Shown one piece after another: positions 1 to 11,200 of a stretch of DNA of 62,000 nt (positions within the stretch are counted from its first letter, which is position 1; the number at the start of each line of letters is the position of its first letter). The position numbers and the translations under genes were made by a program. The notes beneath the pieces are model-generated. The model was not told the origin of the DNA. It did not search any database and saw only the letters and a list, made by a program, of their open reading frames with translations. The stretch is from Adiantum capillus-veneris (lineage: Eukaryota > Streptophyta > Polypodiopsida > Polypodiales > Pteridaceae), in NCBI GenBank assembly GCA_014529385.2, contig CM043953.1, forward strand, positions 81,104,338 to 81,166,337, in the 5' to 3' direction.

Positions 1-67
1 GCCAACGGACAACACTCCCAAGCCCATAGCTTCCAGTGTCTTGTCTGAAGAACTGCTGGGTCAGGGT

Positions 68-985
68 CTATGACGCAGGTCGCCCACAGATGCCCACTAC
101 TTGGATCCTCTGAAAACAACACTCTACTACCTGCGGGGCCTCTACTGCAACTCGCTGTAGTCGTCCCCCACCCTGAAGCTCGAAGAACAGGGCTGAGACA
201 TACTCTGAGCAGGCCCTGATTGAAATGAGAACCTCCAGTCGTGTGAAGGCTCTCATCCACCGGGGTGCTACTGGCTCGAGAGGCGTGAGCCACTCAGCTG
301 GAACCGACTCTGAGATGTCCTGAAACATGCTCTACACCCCTCTCATGCCCTGTAGCTGGAAACCCTGCACCTCCTCTGACAAACCTGTGAACTCTAGCCA
401 GTCACCTAGAGAGCGCGCTGGACCTGCTACCATGGGACCCCAAGAAACATGAGGCCGACTACCAACCAAGTGGCCTCTCTGAGTGCTAACCATGGGGTTC
501 CAGACGAGGGGCTGTCGTAGGCGCTCCTCCGTGCACGTGGGCTGTCTCTGCTCTAGCCCACGCCGTAAGAGCTCCCAAGATCGAAGCAAACTCACTGCAA
601 AGCGGTCCTCTGGTCTCCTGCTCAAACCAGCTCGGCGCAACTCTGTAAAGATCCATCTGGTCGAAGGTTGCCAGGGGCCTCCTGACTGAGGCACCCCGGC
701 ACGAAGCCTCTGCAGCAAGAACTCCTTCCAGGGCTCCTCTCCTGGAAGAAGTCCTCTGACTACGAACTTCCCAAGAAGGGCTCTGCTCTGCTGTGCTGGA
801 TCAATGATCCCAAGCCCTCCCTGAGAACAAGGAAGTGTGATGACCGACCAAGCCACCTTGGCTCGGGCAATCTGAGTGTCACGACCTGACCAAAGGAAGT
901 TCCTGATCAGCCTCTCTACCTGGCTGATACAAGAACTCGAGAAGATCCAGCAAGAAGTGATGTACCACATAGTCGCCAACAACAC
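68..985 (-). pseudogene. L1 ORF2 C-terminal region, broken
   Basis: Open stretches at 985-332 and 328-68 continue the reverse-transcriptase module upstream on the minus strand. The first part contains a segment like the L1 post-RT region: VERLIRNFLWSG, then KVAW and the glycine-rich GGLGI, which plant L1 ORF2 proteins carry between the RT and the C-terminal zf-RVT domain. A frame break near 330 separates the two pieces. The zf-RVT finger itself would lie before base 1. Assignment rests on position and on these motifs. Confidence 0.75.
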
Positions 986-1075
986 GTGGTTGGCTACTAC
1001 TCTACCAGCCAGCGAAAGTCGTGCTGAGCTCCAATGTAGCAGATTTCTCCTGATGGATAGGAGAAGAGGAGCAAT

Positions 1076-2118
1076 CTACTGCTCGGGGGACAAGTACAAA
1101 CCAACCTGACAACCCAAGTACCGAACTGCATTCCCTGGGGGAATCCACCTGAAACCCTCTCCTGGCATCCAATCTGGCACAGGAGCACTGCCAACCGAGA
1201 AAGCCACTGTCTTTCTCCAGTTGATCAGTGCGCCCGATGCACAACCGAAGGTCTCCAAAGCCTGCTCACATCTGTGCAGATTGGTCTCCTGGCCCTCTAA
1301 GTACAAGGCTGAGTCATCAGCAAACTCAGCGTCCAGTAGCTCATCTCTCCGAATAGGGAGTGCTAAGCCCCTCAAACCAACCAATTGTGACACCAAAATT
1401 TGCTCATCGCCTCCGCATAGAACAGAAAGAGAAAGGGGGCAAGAGGACAACCCTGTCTCACCGAGCGTGTGAGCATGAAGCGCTCACCTCTACCTCCTGC
1501 CAAAAGCACCTGATTGTGAGCCTGTTTGTACAAAGCTGCCACCCCTCTAATCCAAGCATCTGAGAAGCCCATCCTCCGTAGAGTGCCCTCTAGAAAGTCC
1601 CAGTCAACTCTGTCGTATGCCTTCTCAAAATCGAGAAGAAGAATCACAAGGTCCTCCCTACGGAGCCGTGCCAGGGCAGAAGCCTCCCAGAAAGTGAAGA
1701 TGTTGTCAAGGATACTGCGTTCCTTGACAAAACCTGTGTGAGTCCCATGTATAAGGCTCTCCAAAAGTGGCTGAATTCTCAAACTCAGAGCCTTGGCAAG
1801 AATTTTGTAGGCTGAGTTGAGGATGGTGATGGGGCGCCACTGTCGAATCTCATCCAAGGAGCCACCCTCCTTTGGAATGAGGTAAATCAGGCCCTCACTC
1901 ATGTTATCAGGCATCACTCCTGTGTGCAAAATGTACTGAAAGGCACTACAAAGATCTGGGCCAAGCAGGTCCCATTTCTCCAAGAAAAAACTGGGAGTCA
2001 GCCCATCCTCACCTGGACAGCTATCACGAGGGAGGGCCCTAAGAGCCGTGTGCAGCTCCTCAAGCTGAAGTGGCATCTCTAGCCTCTGGCGCATCTCCTC
2101 AGTCACAAGACAAGGCAT
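1076..2118 (-). pseudogene. L1 reverse transcriptase domain, frameshifted
   Basis: The stretch 2118-1372 holds RT fingers and palm: the block PGEDGLTPSFF, the motif WRPITILNSAYKI, LLLDFEKAYDRVDW (first catalytic aspartate) and RQGCPLAPFLF. The adjoining frame (1450-1076) carries FADDSALY, the polymerase active-site pair, then WRKTVAFSVG. The two parts overlap in different frames, so at least one indel lies near 1400. FADD in place of YADD is usual for plant L1. The domain would synthesise cDNA at the nicked target; here it is a relic. Confidence 0.9.
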
Positions 2119-2460
2119 CTGTGCCCAAACCTGCTCTCTGCATGCATCCTGCCGCTCTGACTGGGGCTCAGCCGACAGTTACCCACGGTAAAAGTTAGTA
2201 GCAACTGCACGCATATCCTCGGGCTCACAAACAACTGACCCATCGGGTCTCCTCAACTGATTGACCTTGGCATGCGAGTGCCGAGGTCCCACAGTCTCAA
2301 AAAAAGCACCTGTCACTCTGTCACCCACCTGAGTCCACTGAGATGCTTGTCGGTGAAAGGCAAACTCATGACGCCTCTCCTCTGTGCTAGCAAGCTCCTA
2401 TCGAGCCTGCCGTAACTGCTCCTCCAAACATGGACTGTTTGGATGCTGCTCCTGCATCCT

Positions 2461-3268
2461 CTATAGTGAAGCAATGCCTCGTCTGAGATGCTGCTCCTCC
2501 TCTCTCGCTGCAGCCTGGCGAGCCAGAGACTCCTGGAGAAAAAAGTGGCTAAGCTGAGCTAGGCCTAAGGCCACTCTGTCTCCAGGTAGAACCTGGCTGT
2601 CCATGCTCTCTGTCCAGAGAGCCTCTACCCTCTCTCTGAGTGCTGAGTCCAACAAGACCCGCTCTGGGATGCGAAGCATCGTGCTCTCACTCCTCTGCCT
2701 GTCTGCCACTGTGAGGATCACTGGTGCATGGTCCGAAAAGGATGTCCCTGCCAGGATGCCCACTGATCCCCCTAAGTCACTGAAGTGGTCACTAGTGTAG
2801 AAGCGATCTATCCGCGATAGATTCACTCCTCCCACTCTGCAGTCCGATCTAGAGAAGGCAAGACTGGCTGGAGGCCTCACAAAGCCAGAGTGCTGCCATG
2901 TATCCAAGACCCTCAAAGTCGTACACAACCTCTCCCAAGCTGCTAACTCGACTCCATGCACAGTAGCATGGTTGCCTCTAATCCTGTCAGAAGGGTCTTC
3001 CAACATGTTGAAGTCCCCTCCTACACACCAATGGTCAGCCTGCGGCAAAGACTCAACAATCTATGACCAAAATTTTGCACGAGCACTTGCCACATTGGGC
3101 GCATAGATATTCAGGAAGCCCACAAGGCCACCCTGAACCTGCATAGTAATCCACTGAGCCCTGCTTGGCACAATAATCCCTCTGCCCACAATGGCCTATT
3201 GCAATGAATCCGCAATAGTCAGATATACCCCACCCCGGATGCCTCCAAGTCCAAAAGCAGCTAACCAA
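2461..3268 (-). pseudogene. L1 AP-type endonuclease domain, broken
   Basis: The minus-strand stretch 3048-2461 carries VGGDFNMLEDPSDR, the DFN core of the exonuclease-endonuclease-phosphatase fold, then SRIDRFYTS and the terminal FSDHAPVIL motif with the catalytic histidine. The preceding part (3268-3053) is in another frame and should hold the N-terminal half, so a frameshift lies near 3050. The family nicks target DNA to prime reverse transcription. An in-frame stop at the 2461 end separates it from the RT module. Confidence 0.88.
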
Positions 3269-3458
3269 AAGGTATCATATCATCCACGCAAAATCTGACC
3301 ACATTGCCGAATGCGGCTCTCACACAGATGGTGCTCCTGCAGCATAAGGAGATAATTCTCTCCTCCCACAAGGCAACGCTGAAGCTCCTGACGCAATCGG
3401 CCCTGCTGTCACTGAAATTGGGGCCCACCTAGTCCCTGCACGTTCCACGAGACGATCC

Positions 3459-4463
3459 TCATGGGGAGCGAGAGAGAACAGATGCTGCCGTAGTAGCAAG
3501 ACGGGCTATCTTCGAGGCTGGCTTGGATGGGGAGTAATCCGCATCTGAGCGTCCTCTAGATAGGCGAGACTGCAGTGAGTGCCTAGCCCAAGCCCAAGCA
3601 GAGCGAGCCGTGCGTAAAGCAACCTCCTCTGTCCAGGAGTCCTCATGAATGTATACATAGCAAGGCAAACACTGCGTATCAGCAAAGAAGTACACCACAA
3701 TGTGCCTACATCCTGCTGAGTCTGGGGGTGTCACCGCAAACTTGGCCAGTGGCCACAAAGTCTGCAGCAAATCTGTAACTCCAAGTTCTCCCATGTGATG
3801 AGAGAACTCGAGAACCTGTGTATGCAACCATCCCAACACTGAGTCGAGGGACCACTCTGTCTCGGCCCTACCAGAGAGGGGGAAGGAGAAACCAACTGCT
3901 GAGTCCAAGGCCTCTATCCCCCTAGCGGCGAGGAACAAAGCATGGACCCTGAAGCAGGCTGCCTCGTGGTCTGCTGCGGAATCGCCGAGAAAGCGAGTGA
4001 ACCCGTAGTCGAAGAAGTCCCAGCGGCGTCGGAGGTCAATGCTCGTCAGACCACGAGGGATAGCTGCAAGGGAGGATGTCTGAATCTGCAGAGGGGGCCG
4101 TAAGAAGGGCTGATCCTCTCTCGCTAGGCGACTCGTGGCAAAGGCGCTGCCAAGAGATCTCCTAGCCGCCGGCGAGGGACCACTCTCCTGAGTCGACTGT
4201 GGAACTGGAGCAGGAGGGGGGGGAGAAGGAGCTGGGGGGACCGGAGGAGAAGAGGATCGAGGTGGGGCGACAGAGGTAGAGGGGCGAGGTGGAGAGGCGA
4301 CGGGAGCAGAGGGCGGGGGGGAGGATGAGGAGGAGGAGGGGAACTCTGAAGGGCGAGCGGTTGTCGAGGGTGAAGCGGAGGTGGAGGCTGGCATAGGGGA
4401 CTCCTCCTGCTCAAGAGGACCAAAGCGGTTCCCCGTAGGAACCCACTGCTGCTGAGTAGGCAC
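3459..4463 (-). pseudogene. L1 ORF1, C-terminal proline/serine-rich half
   Basis: This 334-residue open stretch follows the zinc-knuckle half of ORF1 on the minus strand. Its first 100 residues are a Pro/Ser-rich low-complexity linker. A more complex region follows (about residues 125-260) with RRWDFFDYGFTRFLG and an alanine-rich helix. I recognise no catalytic motif. The order fits the long ORF1 of plant L1 elements that ends in an extra globular domain. It is separated from the knuckle half by stops near 4629 and 4490, so the original ORF1 is broken. Confidence 0.6.
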
Positions 4464-4628
4464 CTGAGGGCCACTCTGAGTGCTAGGCTATTGCTGTGGC
4501 CCCTGGCGTCGACGGCCACGGGCCTGGTGCCACCCCTCCTCCGCTGAAGCCCCAAGCTCGGAGGGTGGCTCTGAATCTGTGCGTTGTGCCGCTGACTGTG
4601 GCTGCGGCCCAGCCTTGACAGGCTGGGG

Positions 4629-5363
4629 CTAAGGCTGAGGTGCAGGTCGTTGCCTCCTCTGTGGACAGGCCTTCGCTAGGTGGCCCATTTGTCGGCAAAT
4701 GAAGCACTGGTTCGGGAGGCCCGAGTACTCCACACTCTGTCTAAACCAACCCCTACTCACCCGAGGCAGAAGGATGACCTTCGGGAGCATGTGGGTATCT
4801 CTGACCAAAACTCGAACTGAGGGGATGCCAGCCGCCTTGGCAGCTACTAATGCTGCCGTACGAGGTGTCTCCAGGACAGTCCCGATGGCGGAGCCAATCC
4901 TGGAAAGAAGTGGTAGGTACTCCCTCCGTAAACCCGGAAAGCAAACTGAGATGGGGATGTCTGCCTCCTCTACTAGCACATCCGAAGTCGGGTCAAAACC
5001 ATGTCGCCACTGTCGAAAGTGGGCGTGTGATGCTCGGATGGCCAGTGGACTCATAGCTATGACCTTGGAAGCCATCTCGGATGTCTCGAACTCGCTCTGA
5101 TAGTACCCCCGTCCGAGAATCTGGACATCCAAGATCTTGCCCACCTCTGCGAGAAGGCGGGCTTGGAGAAGGTCTTGCCGCTCTCCTCTGCTAGTTCGGG
5201 TGCCGAGAATTTTGCAGATGACCGAAGTCGCCTGCAATCGCTCTACCTCAGCGGCTAGGCTCGCTTGCTCTGTCGGCGAGAGAGCAAGTCGAATGGTGGG
5301 CTCATCGGGGTCGGGCGAGGGGGCTTCATTGGAGTCCCTTTGCGGTGGAGCATGAGCCACCAT
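4629..5363 (-). pseudogene. L1 ORF1, nucleic-acid-binding half with zinc knuckle
   Basis: A 244-residue minus-strand reading stretch ends in a CX2CX4HX4C knuckle (CFICRQMGHLAKAC) followed by a basic tail. The middle (DPTSDVLVEEADIPISVCFPGL, then RIGSAIGTVLETPRTAAL) matches the DUF4283-to-knuckle arrangement of plant L1 ORF1 proteins, which bind the element RNA. The N-terminal start is uncertain because the sequence upstream is low-complexity. A stop at 4629 cuts it from the downstream half. Confidence 0.75.
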
Positions 5364-5815
5364 TGGTGTCTGCTACTGGTGAAAAAAAGCGGAGGATCGT
5401 CGACAAAAAAGGGGGGAAGACCTGCTGGACCAAGCACGTCAATGGTGCTAGCAACGCCCGTCAAGCAAGAATGGAGAGGGAGAAGGCTAACGGTAAAAAG
5501 CAGGCGAGGGGGGCGGATAGTGGGAGGGGGCGGGCTGGCGTGGTTGACTGCGGGAACTGCTTCGGGCTGGCTGGGCAGCGGGCAGCAATGGGGGGCAGCG
5601 CGAGGGGGAGAGAGCGGCAGGGGAAGCTGGCTGAGCTGGGCAGCGGGCAGCTGCGGGCTGCCAGGGCAGCGGGCATCAGCAGGGGTAGCACGAGGGGCAG
5701 GGGGCAGCGCAAGGTGGACAAGCGGGAGAGCAGCGCGAGGGTGTGACGGAGGGCGATGGCGCAGGGGGGGAGAGGGGGCGGGTGCGCGCGGCAACGAGCC
5801 AGTGTGATCTTCGGC
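5364..5815. repeat. GC-rich low-complexity stretch, probable L1 5' leader
   Basis: This stretch is dominated by imperfect repeats of a GGCAGCGGGCAGC-like motif with runs of G. Reading frames through it are compositional and encode only Arg/Gly- or Pro/Leu-rich strings. Its place upstream of ORF1 on the minus strand suggests a 5' leader or internal promoter of the L1 copy. That is inference. Confidence 0.45.
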
Positions 5816-6300
5816 ACGCCTCTCTTTGGCAGGCAGAGTTGTTCAACCGACCACCCAGGGATCCCTTTCTTTCAGTACACTATTCGACTGGGGCGTCACA
5901 TACTGGCAGCACGGAGAGAGGCTCGTCCTGTTGCAACACTTCATTGGCAGGAGGAGGGACTCAAAGCTGAGTTATTGTTAGGCTTTTGGGCGAGGTTGTG
6001 GGACCCCAGAAAACCACGGCGAGTCACTTTGTTTCGGTGGCTAGTTGCACACAGAGCTACAATAGTGAGGAGTTGGCTGGTACATAGTGGCCTCTCGGCA
6101 CCTTGTGCAACTTGCGACCTTCCTTTGGAGAGTCAGTGTCACTGTCTGTTGGATTGCCCCATGGCACAGTAGGTTTGGCTTCGGGTTCTTCGGCTGATGC
6201 CAGCCCTCTCCATAGCGCGACAGTACACTTGGGGTGCAGCTGCTTGGTCCAACCTCACGGGCCCTGCGCTACAGCTTGAGCTATCATCCACTAGCAGGAT
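5816..6300 (+). pseudogene. L1-type ORF2 3' fragment with zf-RVT-like domain
   Basis: Plus-strand sequence encodes a zf-RVT-like region: TLFRWLVAHRATIVRSWL followed by CATCDLPLESQCHCLLDC, a CX2CX7-8HX3-4C finger typical of the end of plant L1 ORF2. The frame closes at a stop near 6170, but similarity continues in the next codons. It points the opposite way to the L1 copy on its left and is 5'-truncated. It is joined at about 6300 to TC-LINE copy A. Confidence 0.65.
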
Positions 6301-6314
6301 GATAGTGGCCTCTA

Positions 6315-7016
6315 TATCGTACGAGATTATTCGTGCAAAGCTTGTTGCTCCCCTGCTATAGAGGCACTTACCAGATTCGTCTCTTTTATACAGATTATCT
6401 ATGATCTCCTCAAAGATAGATATGCTTACCTAGCTTTGGAGTCTTCTCGACAGATTGCCTCACAGGGAGGCACATCTTGTTGGTATGCACAGATGACATC
6501 ATGGTTTCCGCTACATGGATTTAGTATGGAAAGACTACCTCCTTTCTAGTACTCTAGATGCACCCTCCTTGTCCCTCACACGGACCGCCTCATCATACAT
6601 GATTTGATCTAAACTCTAGGAGGACATAGAAATAGCCGATACGAGAGCTTGGCACGAGAGCAAGCTTCACAGCAGACTTCAAAGTCCACCTATACCAAAG
6701 GTATATTGACCGATGGGGCCATTGAGCTTAAGAGAGCCAGAGCCCACGTCTACGAGGGCCACCGAGACATCGACGGAGGCTCTATCAAAGGATCAGGACT
6801 ATTCTAGCATGACATGGGAGATGTCCAATATGACTATTTACAGAGGTTGACATTGACGATGGTCTTCAACAACTGATGTACTACATCCTCAGATAGCGCC
6901 CGATGCCGAACATCCTCGGACACTGATGTTCATTTTAGCTTTTATTTTACTTCATTTTATTCTGTACCCAGACATTGTATTAGATCCACCAAGATTGTAT
7001 CAGTTTGGTCTCATAG

Positions 7017-7020
<4 letters not shown>
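6315..7020 (+). mobile_element. TC-LINE copy A, 5'-truncated and decayed
   Basis: From about 6315 the sequence aligns by eye with the ORF2 C-terminal region of copies B and D (IIRAKL segment, then a match to copy B around 11,030-11,110), but with many stops. The 3' end has the family signature: a GTACCCAGACATTG-like block, TTAGATCCACCA, and GGTCTCATAGGTCA leading directly into (TC)n. No coding capacity remains. It lies immediately before full-length copy B, same strand. Confidence 0.75.

Positions 7021-7085
<65 letters not shown>
7021..7085. repeat. (TC)n microsatellite between LINE copies A and B
   Basis: About 32 perfect TC dinucleotides directly follow the 3' end of TC-LINE copy A and directly precede the 5' end of copy B. 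The same tail-then-tract arrangement recurs at 12,147, 35,129, 39,137, 40,265, 46,761 and, briefly, near 46,920. Confidence 0.95.
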
Positions 7086-7087
<2 letters not shown>

Positions 7088-7306
7088 AGTTGGAGGTTTT
7101 TTTGACAGAAAGTGCAACAACCTCCAGGTTTACAAAAGGCAAAACAACTTTGACAAAAACTCTGCAGAAAATCAGAAAAGCAAACATCAAGAATGTATGA
7201 TTGATATGGGGAAACCCTATGTATACATTATGCGGGACAGGGATGTATGCGTGATGTGGACATAGTGGGTTGACTTGGCAGAAGTGCAGATTGTATTATT
7301 TTTTTG

Positions 7307-8248
7307 ATGGAGGTCATGACTGCTTCGCCGGTGTGTAAGCCCCATCCGAAGGCAACCTTTGTGCTTACAAACAAGCGGATTACACAAATGGAGAGGGAGA
7401 TGAAAGACTGGAAAGCAGATATGGAGGGATGGTGGAAAGAGAAGGCCAACCTTCTTCAAATGTTTCTCAACGAAGGCGCGCAGTGGAAGAAAGAGAAAGA
7501 GGACCTGCACGTAGAGCTACAAGCACTTAAGGAGGAATCCAAAGAACTTAAAGAAGAGGTCTCATCTCTCAAGCGAGAACTTGCGGATAGAGCGAGCAGT
7601 GGACTAGAGGAGGGGGAATTCAAGCCTTCGGTAGTAGAGGAAATCAAGGTCATCAAAGAGCAGGTACGGATGATCAAAGAGGAGGAGAAACAAAAGATGG
7701 TAAAGACGTCTTCGTGGATGGATGTGATCACGAAGACGCAAAAGAAGGCGGATGAGGTCGAGAAGTGGATAGAAGTCGCTAAGAAAGGCAAAGGGAAAGA
7801 AACCACATCTGTCCCCACTCCTACAATCATCAACATGACTCTAGAGGAAGAACAACGAAGGAAAACTAGAGCTTTGCATATAAGAGTAACCGGTCTAAAA
7901 TACCGAGATGATGTGCAAGGGGAAGTTGAAGAACTTCTCGGCATGATGGGTAGTGAGGCTACTCATACAAAGGCATGGAGGGTGGGGAAGAAGACACAAG
8001 GCAATGGGGAGACTTCAAAAGAGAGAGCTTTAATCATGCGTTTCTCATTCATGGAGGCAAAGAAGGACTTCTTGAAGAAGCGTCCTACACTAAAGAAAAC
8101 GGGCATATTCCTTGGAGATGACCTCACTCTCACACAGCTTGCGCATATGAGAGAGGTAATGCCAGAGATTCAAGCGGCAAGGGAAAAGGGAAAGACGGCC
8201 TTCTACAGAGATGGCCGGGTTGTGATTGTAGAGCGGCACTCCACATGA
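7307..8248 (+). CDS. TC-LINE ORF1 protein (coiled coil plus RNA-binding-like C-terminus)
   Basis: An intact 313-residue ORF from the ATG at 7307 to TGA at 8246-8248. Residues about 25-165 are dense in Glu/Lys heptads (EREMKDWKADMEGWW, then long KEE/LKEE runs), predicting a long coiled coil for trimer or oligomer formation. The C-terminal half (TRALHIRVTGLK, then RALIMRFSFMEAKKDFL and IFLGDDLTLTQLAHM) has the layout of an RRM-like domain followed by a C-terminal domain, as in L1-type ORF1p that coats element RNA. No zinc knuckle is present. An upstream in-frame TTG at 7304 is less likely as the start. The stop is followed at once by ORF2 in the same frame. Confidence 0.85.
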   Translation: MEVMTASPVCKPHPKATFVLTNKRITQMEREMKDWKADMEGWWKEKANLLQMFLNEGAQWKKEKEDLHVELQALKEESKELKEEVSSLKRELADRASSGLEEGEFKPSVVEEIKVIKEQVRMIKEEEKQKMVKTSSWMDVITKTQKKADEVEKWIEVAKKGKGKETTSVPTPTIINMTLEEEQRRKTRALHIRVTGLKYRDDVQGEVEELLGMMGSEATHTKAWRVGKKTQGNGETSKERALIMRFSFMEAKKDFLKKRPTLKKTGIFLGDDLTLTQLAHMREVMPEIQAAREKGKTAFYRDGRVVIVERHST

Positions 8249-8275
8249 CGGTGTGAGACCCATGGGACCACACTC
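8246..8275 (+). promoter_or_regulatory. Candidate UGA-CGG stop-codon readthrough site between ORF1 and ORF2
   Basis: The ORF1 stop TGA (8246-8248) is followed by CGG. The frame then continues without interruption through CETHGTTLKVATWNCNG into the endonuclease. No ATG occurs in that frame before 8306, which lies after the catalytic NxNG motif. UGA followed by CGG or CUA is a known leaky context in several plant RNA viruses (established knowledge). A possible short stem pairs GTGTG at about 8251 with CACAC at about 8269. Readthrough itself is inference; reinitiation or an earlier mutation of a sense codon are alternatives. Confidence 0.5.
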
Positions 8276-11200
8276 AAAGTTGCCACGTGGAATTGTAATG
8301 GATCTATGCGACTTGATGTGGGCGCTTTTGAGGATGGTTTCAGGGGAAGAGACATCGTCTTCTACTCTGAGACACATCAGGCCCTTGGGCAGTCTATGCC
8401 TCACATTAGTGGATATAGATGGGAGATTGCCTATAGACAGGAGACACGATCAGAGCACAGAGGGCAGGGATCAGGAGGAGTAGCAGTGTTATTCAAGGAG
8501 GAGTTGCAGCCATTGATACATATAGCCCGCAGAGATGAGCAAGCTAGGTACATGTGGGTGAGACTGAGAGTAGAGATAGACAGATATCTTTACATTGCTA
8601 TTTGCTTCTTTCCCCCGAGCACGTCAGTGTATGCACCACCCAGAGGACAATCCCCTTTCTCTGTTTTGGATGATGACATATGGGAGTTCTCTAGAGATGG
8701 TGACATCATCATTCTAGGGGATTTCAATGCTAGGACTGCTCATCATCAGACAGTATTTTATGATACTTCAGAGGAGATGCTGAGAGAGCTGGATGCCGCA
8801 GAGACGGGCCTATCCAGACTATCACAAGATGGAGAACACACTGAGTATGGACGACACTTGATAGACATGGGGACTGCACATGGATTGGCCATCTTGAATG
8901 GCCTACAGAGATTTCCCGCTTCAGGGGGTTTTACATGCTTTCCACACAGACATGGAGCTAGCACAGTGGATTATGTCATGGCACAACCGAGCCTCATCTC
9001 TAGTATCCAGGATCTCACGGTTGGACCCAGACCTGTTGGTGTGGTAGTGGATCATGCTCTTGTGTCAATGACCATCTCTTTTCAGTTTAGTGTAGCACAC
9101 AGGCTACGGACATCAGCCCCTACTCGCTACACCTTCACGCGGGAGACAGACTCTATATACATAGATGGGATCTACAGACGCCTATGCACAGAGGAGCCAG
9201 GGCGACCTCTGGAGGAGCTTACTACTATATTGACACAGGCACTACATGATGCAGCAGCAGAGGCATACCGACATACTCAGCCTGAGCAGAGACGCCGTTC
9301 GGGGAGCATGCCCCAGAACAGTTGGTATGATGAGGAATGCCGGGACACTAGAGCTAGACTTCAGAGGGAGGTGCTTTTGGGGGACATCACTCACATACAG
9401 TCACAGATTGACTTCCGACGCCTCGTGCGGCGGAAGAAGAGGGCATTTTTGGCTCAGCTAGAGCAGGATCTATATCAGCTATTCTTGAGTCAGGACTCAC
9501 GTGAGGCATGGCGGCTCTTTCAGGAGCACTCTCCCCCCCCCCCCGCCATCACTTCTACAGAGGACTGGGGCCAGTACGCATCATCTGTGTACACAGTTCC
9601 TGAGCAGCCCCCCCTTCCCGACCCTCCCAATCCATGCCCACACACATGTTCTTTTTCCACCGCGGAGATGGTGAGGAAGGCCATTGACAGGATGAGGACT
9701 GGGAGAGCATACGATCATGATGGTTTAGTGGCTGAGCATTTCACGCATGCCAGAGATCTTCTAGCAGAGCTTCTAGCAGTGATGTTTAACTGTGCCATGT
9801 GTGAGGGCTTGCCTGATACTTGGAGCCTATCTACTATTGTACCTATCTTCAAGTCGGGAGACGCTATGGAGCCTGGGAATTATCGCACTATCATGATTGG
9901 ACACACATTGGCATGGTTGTACGCATCTATTCTTGAGCAGCAGCTGAGTAGATGGGCAGAGAAGGAGGGGATACGCGCAGTCGGGCAGGCAGGGTTCAGG
10001 AGGGTTTTTTCTACTCTTGACCATATCTCGACACTCAGAGCCATCATTGAGGAGGGTAGATTGCGTTGGAGATGGATCTATTGTAGCTTTGTGGATTTCC
10101 GCAAAGCATTTGACACAGTGCCTAGAGCTAGATTGATGCGCAGATTACAGCAGATGGGAGTACCCACAGAGATCATTTGGGGGGTCATGGCATTATACAG
10201 GTCAGTAGTGGGGCAGGTACGCACCTTAGAGGGTCTATCCACACCGATTCACTGCACTATTGGGGTGAAGCAGGGCTACCCGCTCTCTCCTACTCTGTTT
10301 GGTATGTATGTGGATGAGGTTTCTGACTACATTGAGAGAGATGGTGATAGAGGTGCACAGTTCGCAGGGACATGGATTCCATTATTGTTATATGCTGATG
10401 ATATTGTGTTGATCTCCGACTCTCTGGAGGGGATGCAACGTCACTTGGATGCTTTGAATAGGTTTGCCCAGGAAAGTGGTTTGTCCGTCAACCTTGGTAA
10501 AACCAAGGTCATGGTATTTAATACCACCCCACAGTGGATCAGGAGGTCAGCCCCAGCATTCACATACGGCCAGGAGACTGTGGAGTATACAGATGCGTAC
10601 ACTTACCTCGGAGTGGTTTTTAGTGGGCCAGCATTCTCATTGAGGAGGGAAGCAGAGACTAGACTGACCATAGCCCATGCAGCATTGGGTAGATTGGAAA
10701 GGATGTGTTCACAGGTTCAGTTTCAGGAGCCTCGGACGAAGCTCTGGCTCTTTGACACTCTGGTGGCTTCTGCATTGCTTTATGGAGCTGAGATTTGGGG
10801 ACCTTCATTGGATCATCACAGGAGGACAGGCCGCAGTGATGGATGGGGGGACATGGAGAAGCCTCTGGTCTCTGATCTCACGGCTCATTAGAGCCAAGGG
10901 CTCAGTACCACGTGCTATTGTTCGAGCAGAGCTAGCGGCCCCCCACTAGTGGTTGAGGCGCTCACCAGATCTCTCTCCTTCATACACCGCATGTGGGAAC
11001 TTCCCAGAGACAGATATTCCCGCCTTGCACTTGAGTCCTCTCGACAGTTAGCCATGCAGGGAGATACAGCATGTTGGTATGGGGAGATGACATCATGGTT
11101 TCAGGCGCATGGGTTCAGCATAGACAGATTGCCTCCCTTCCAGTACTCACTGGATGCACCCTTTCTGACTCTTACACAGTCCGAGATCACCAAGCTCATC

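Larger units (their letters stand above)
1..5815 (-). mobile_element. L1-like non-LTR retrotransposon, degenerate, 3' end outside window
   Basis: Read on the minus strand, this holds in order a GC-rich leader, ORF1 with a zinc knuckle (5363-4629) and a proline/serine-rich continuation (4463-3459), an AP-type endonuclease (about 3268-2461), reverse transcriptase (2118-1076) and an ORF2 C-terminal region running out of the window. That order is the classical plant L1 layout. Frameshifts and stops separate every module, so the copy cannot encode an intact ORF2. The 5' boundary near 5815 is inferred from the switch to plus-strand L1-type coding sequence. Confidence 0.85.
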
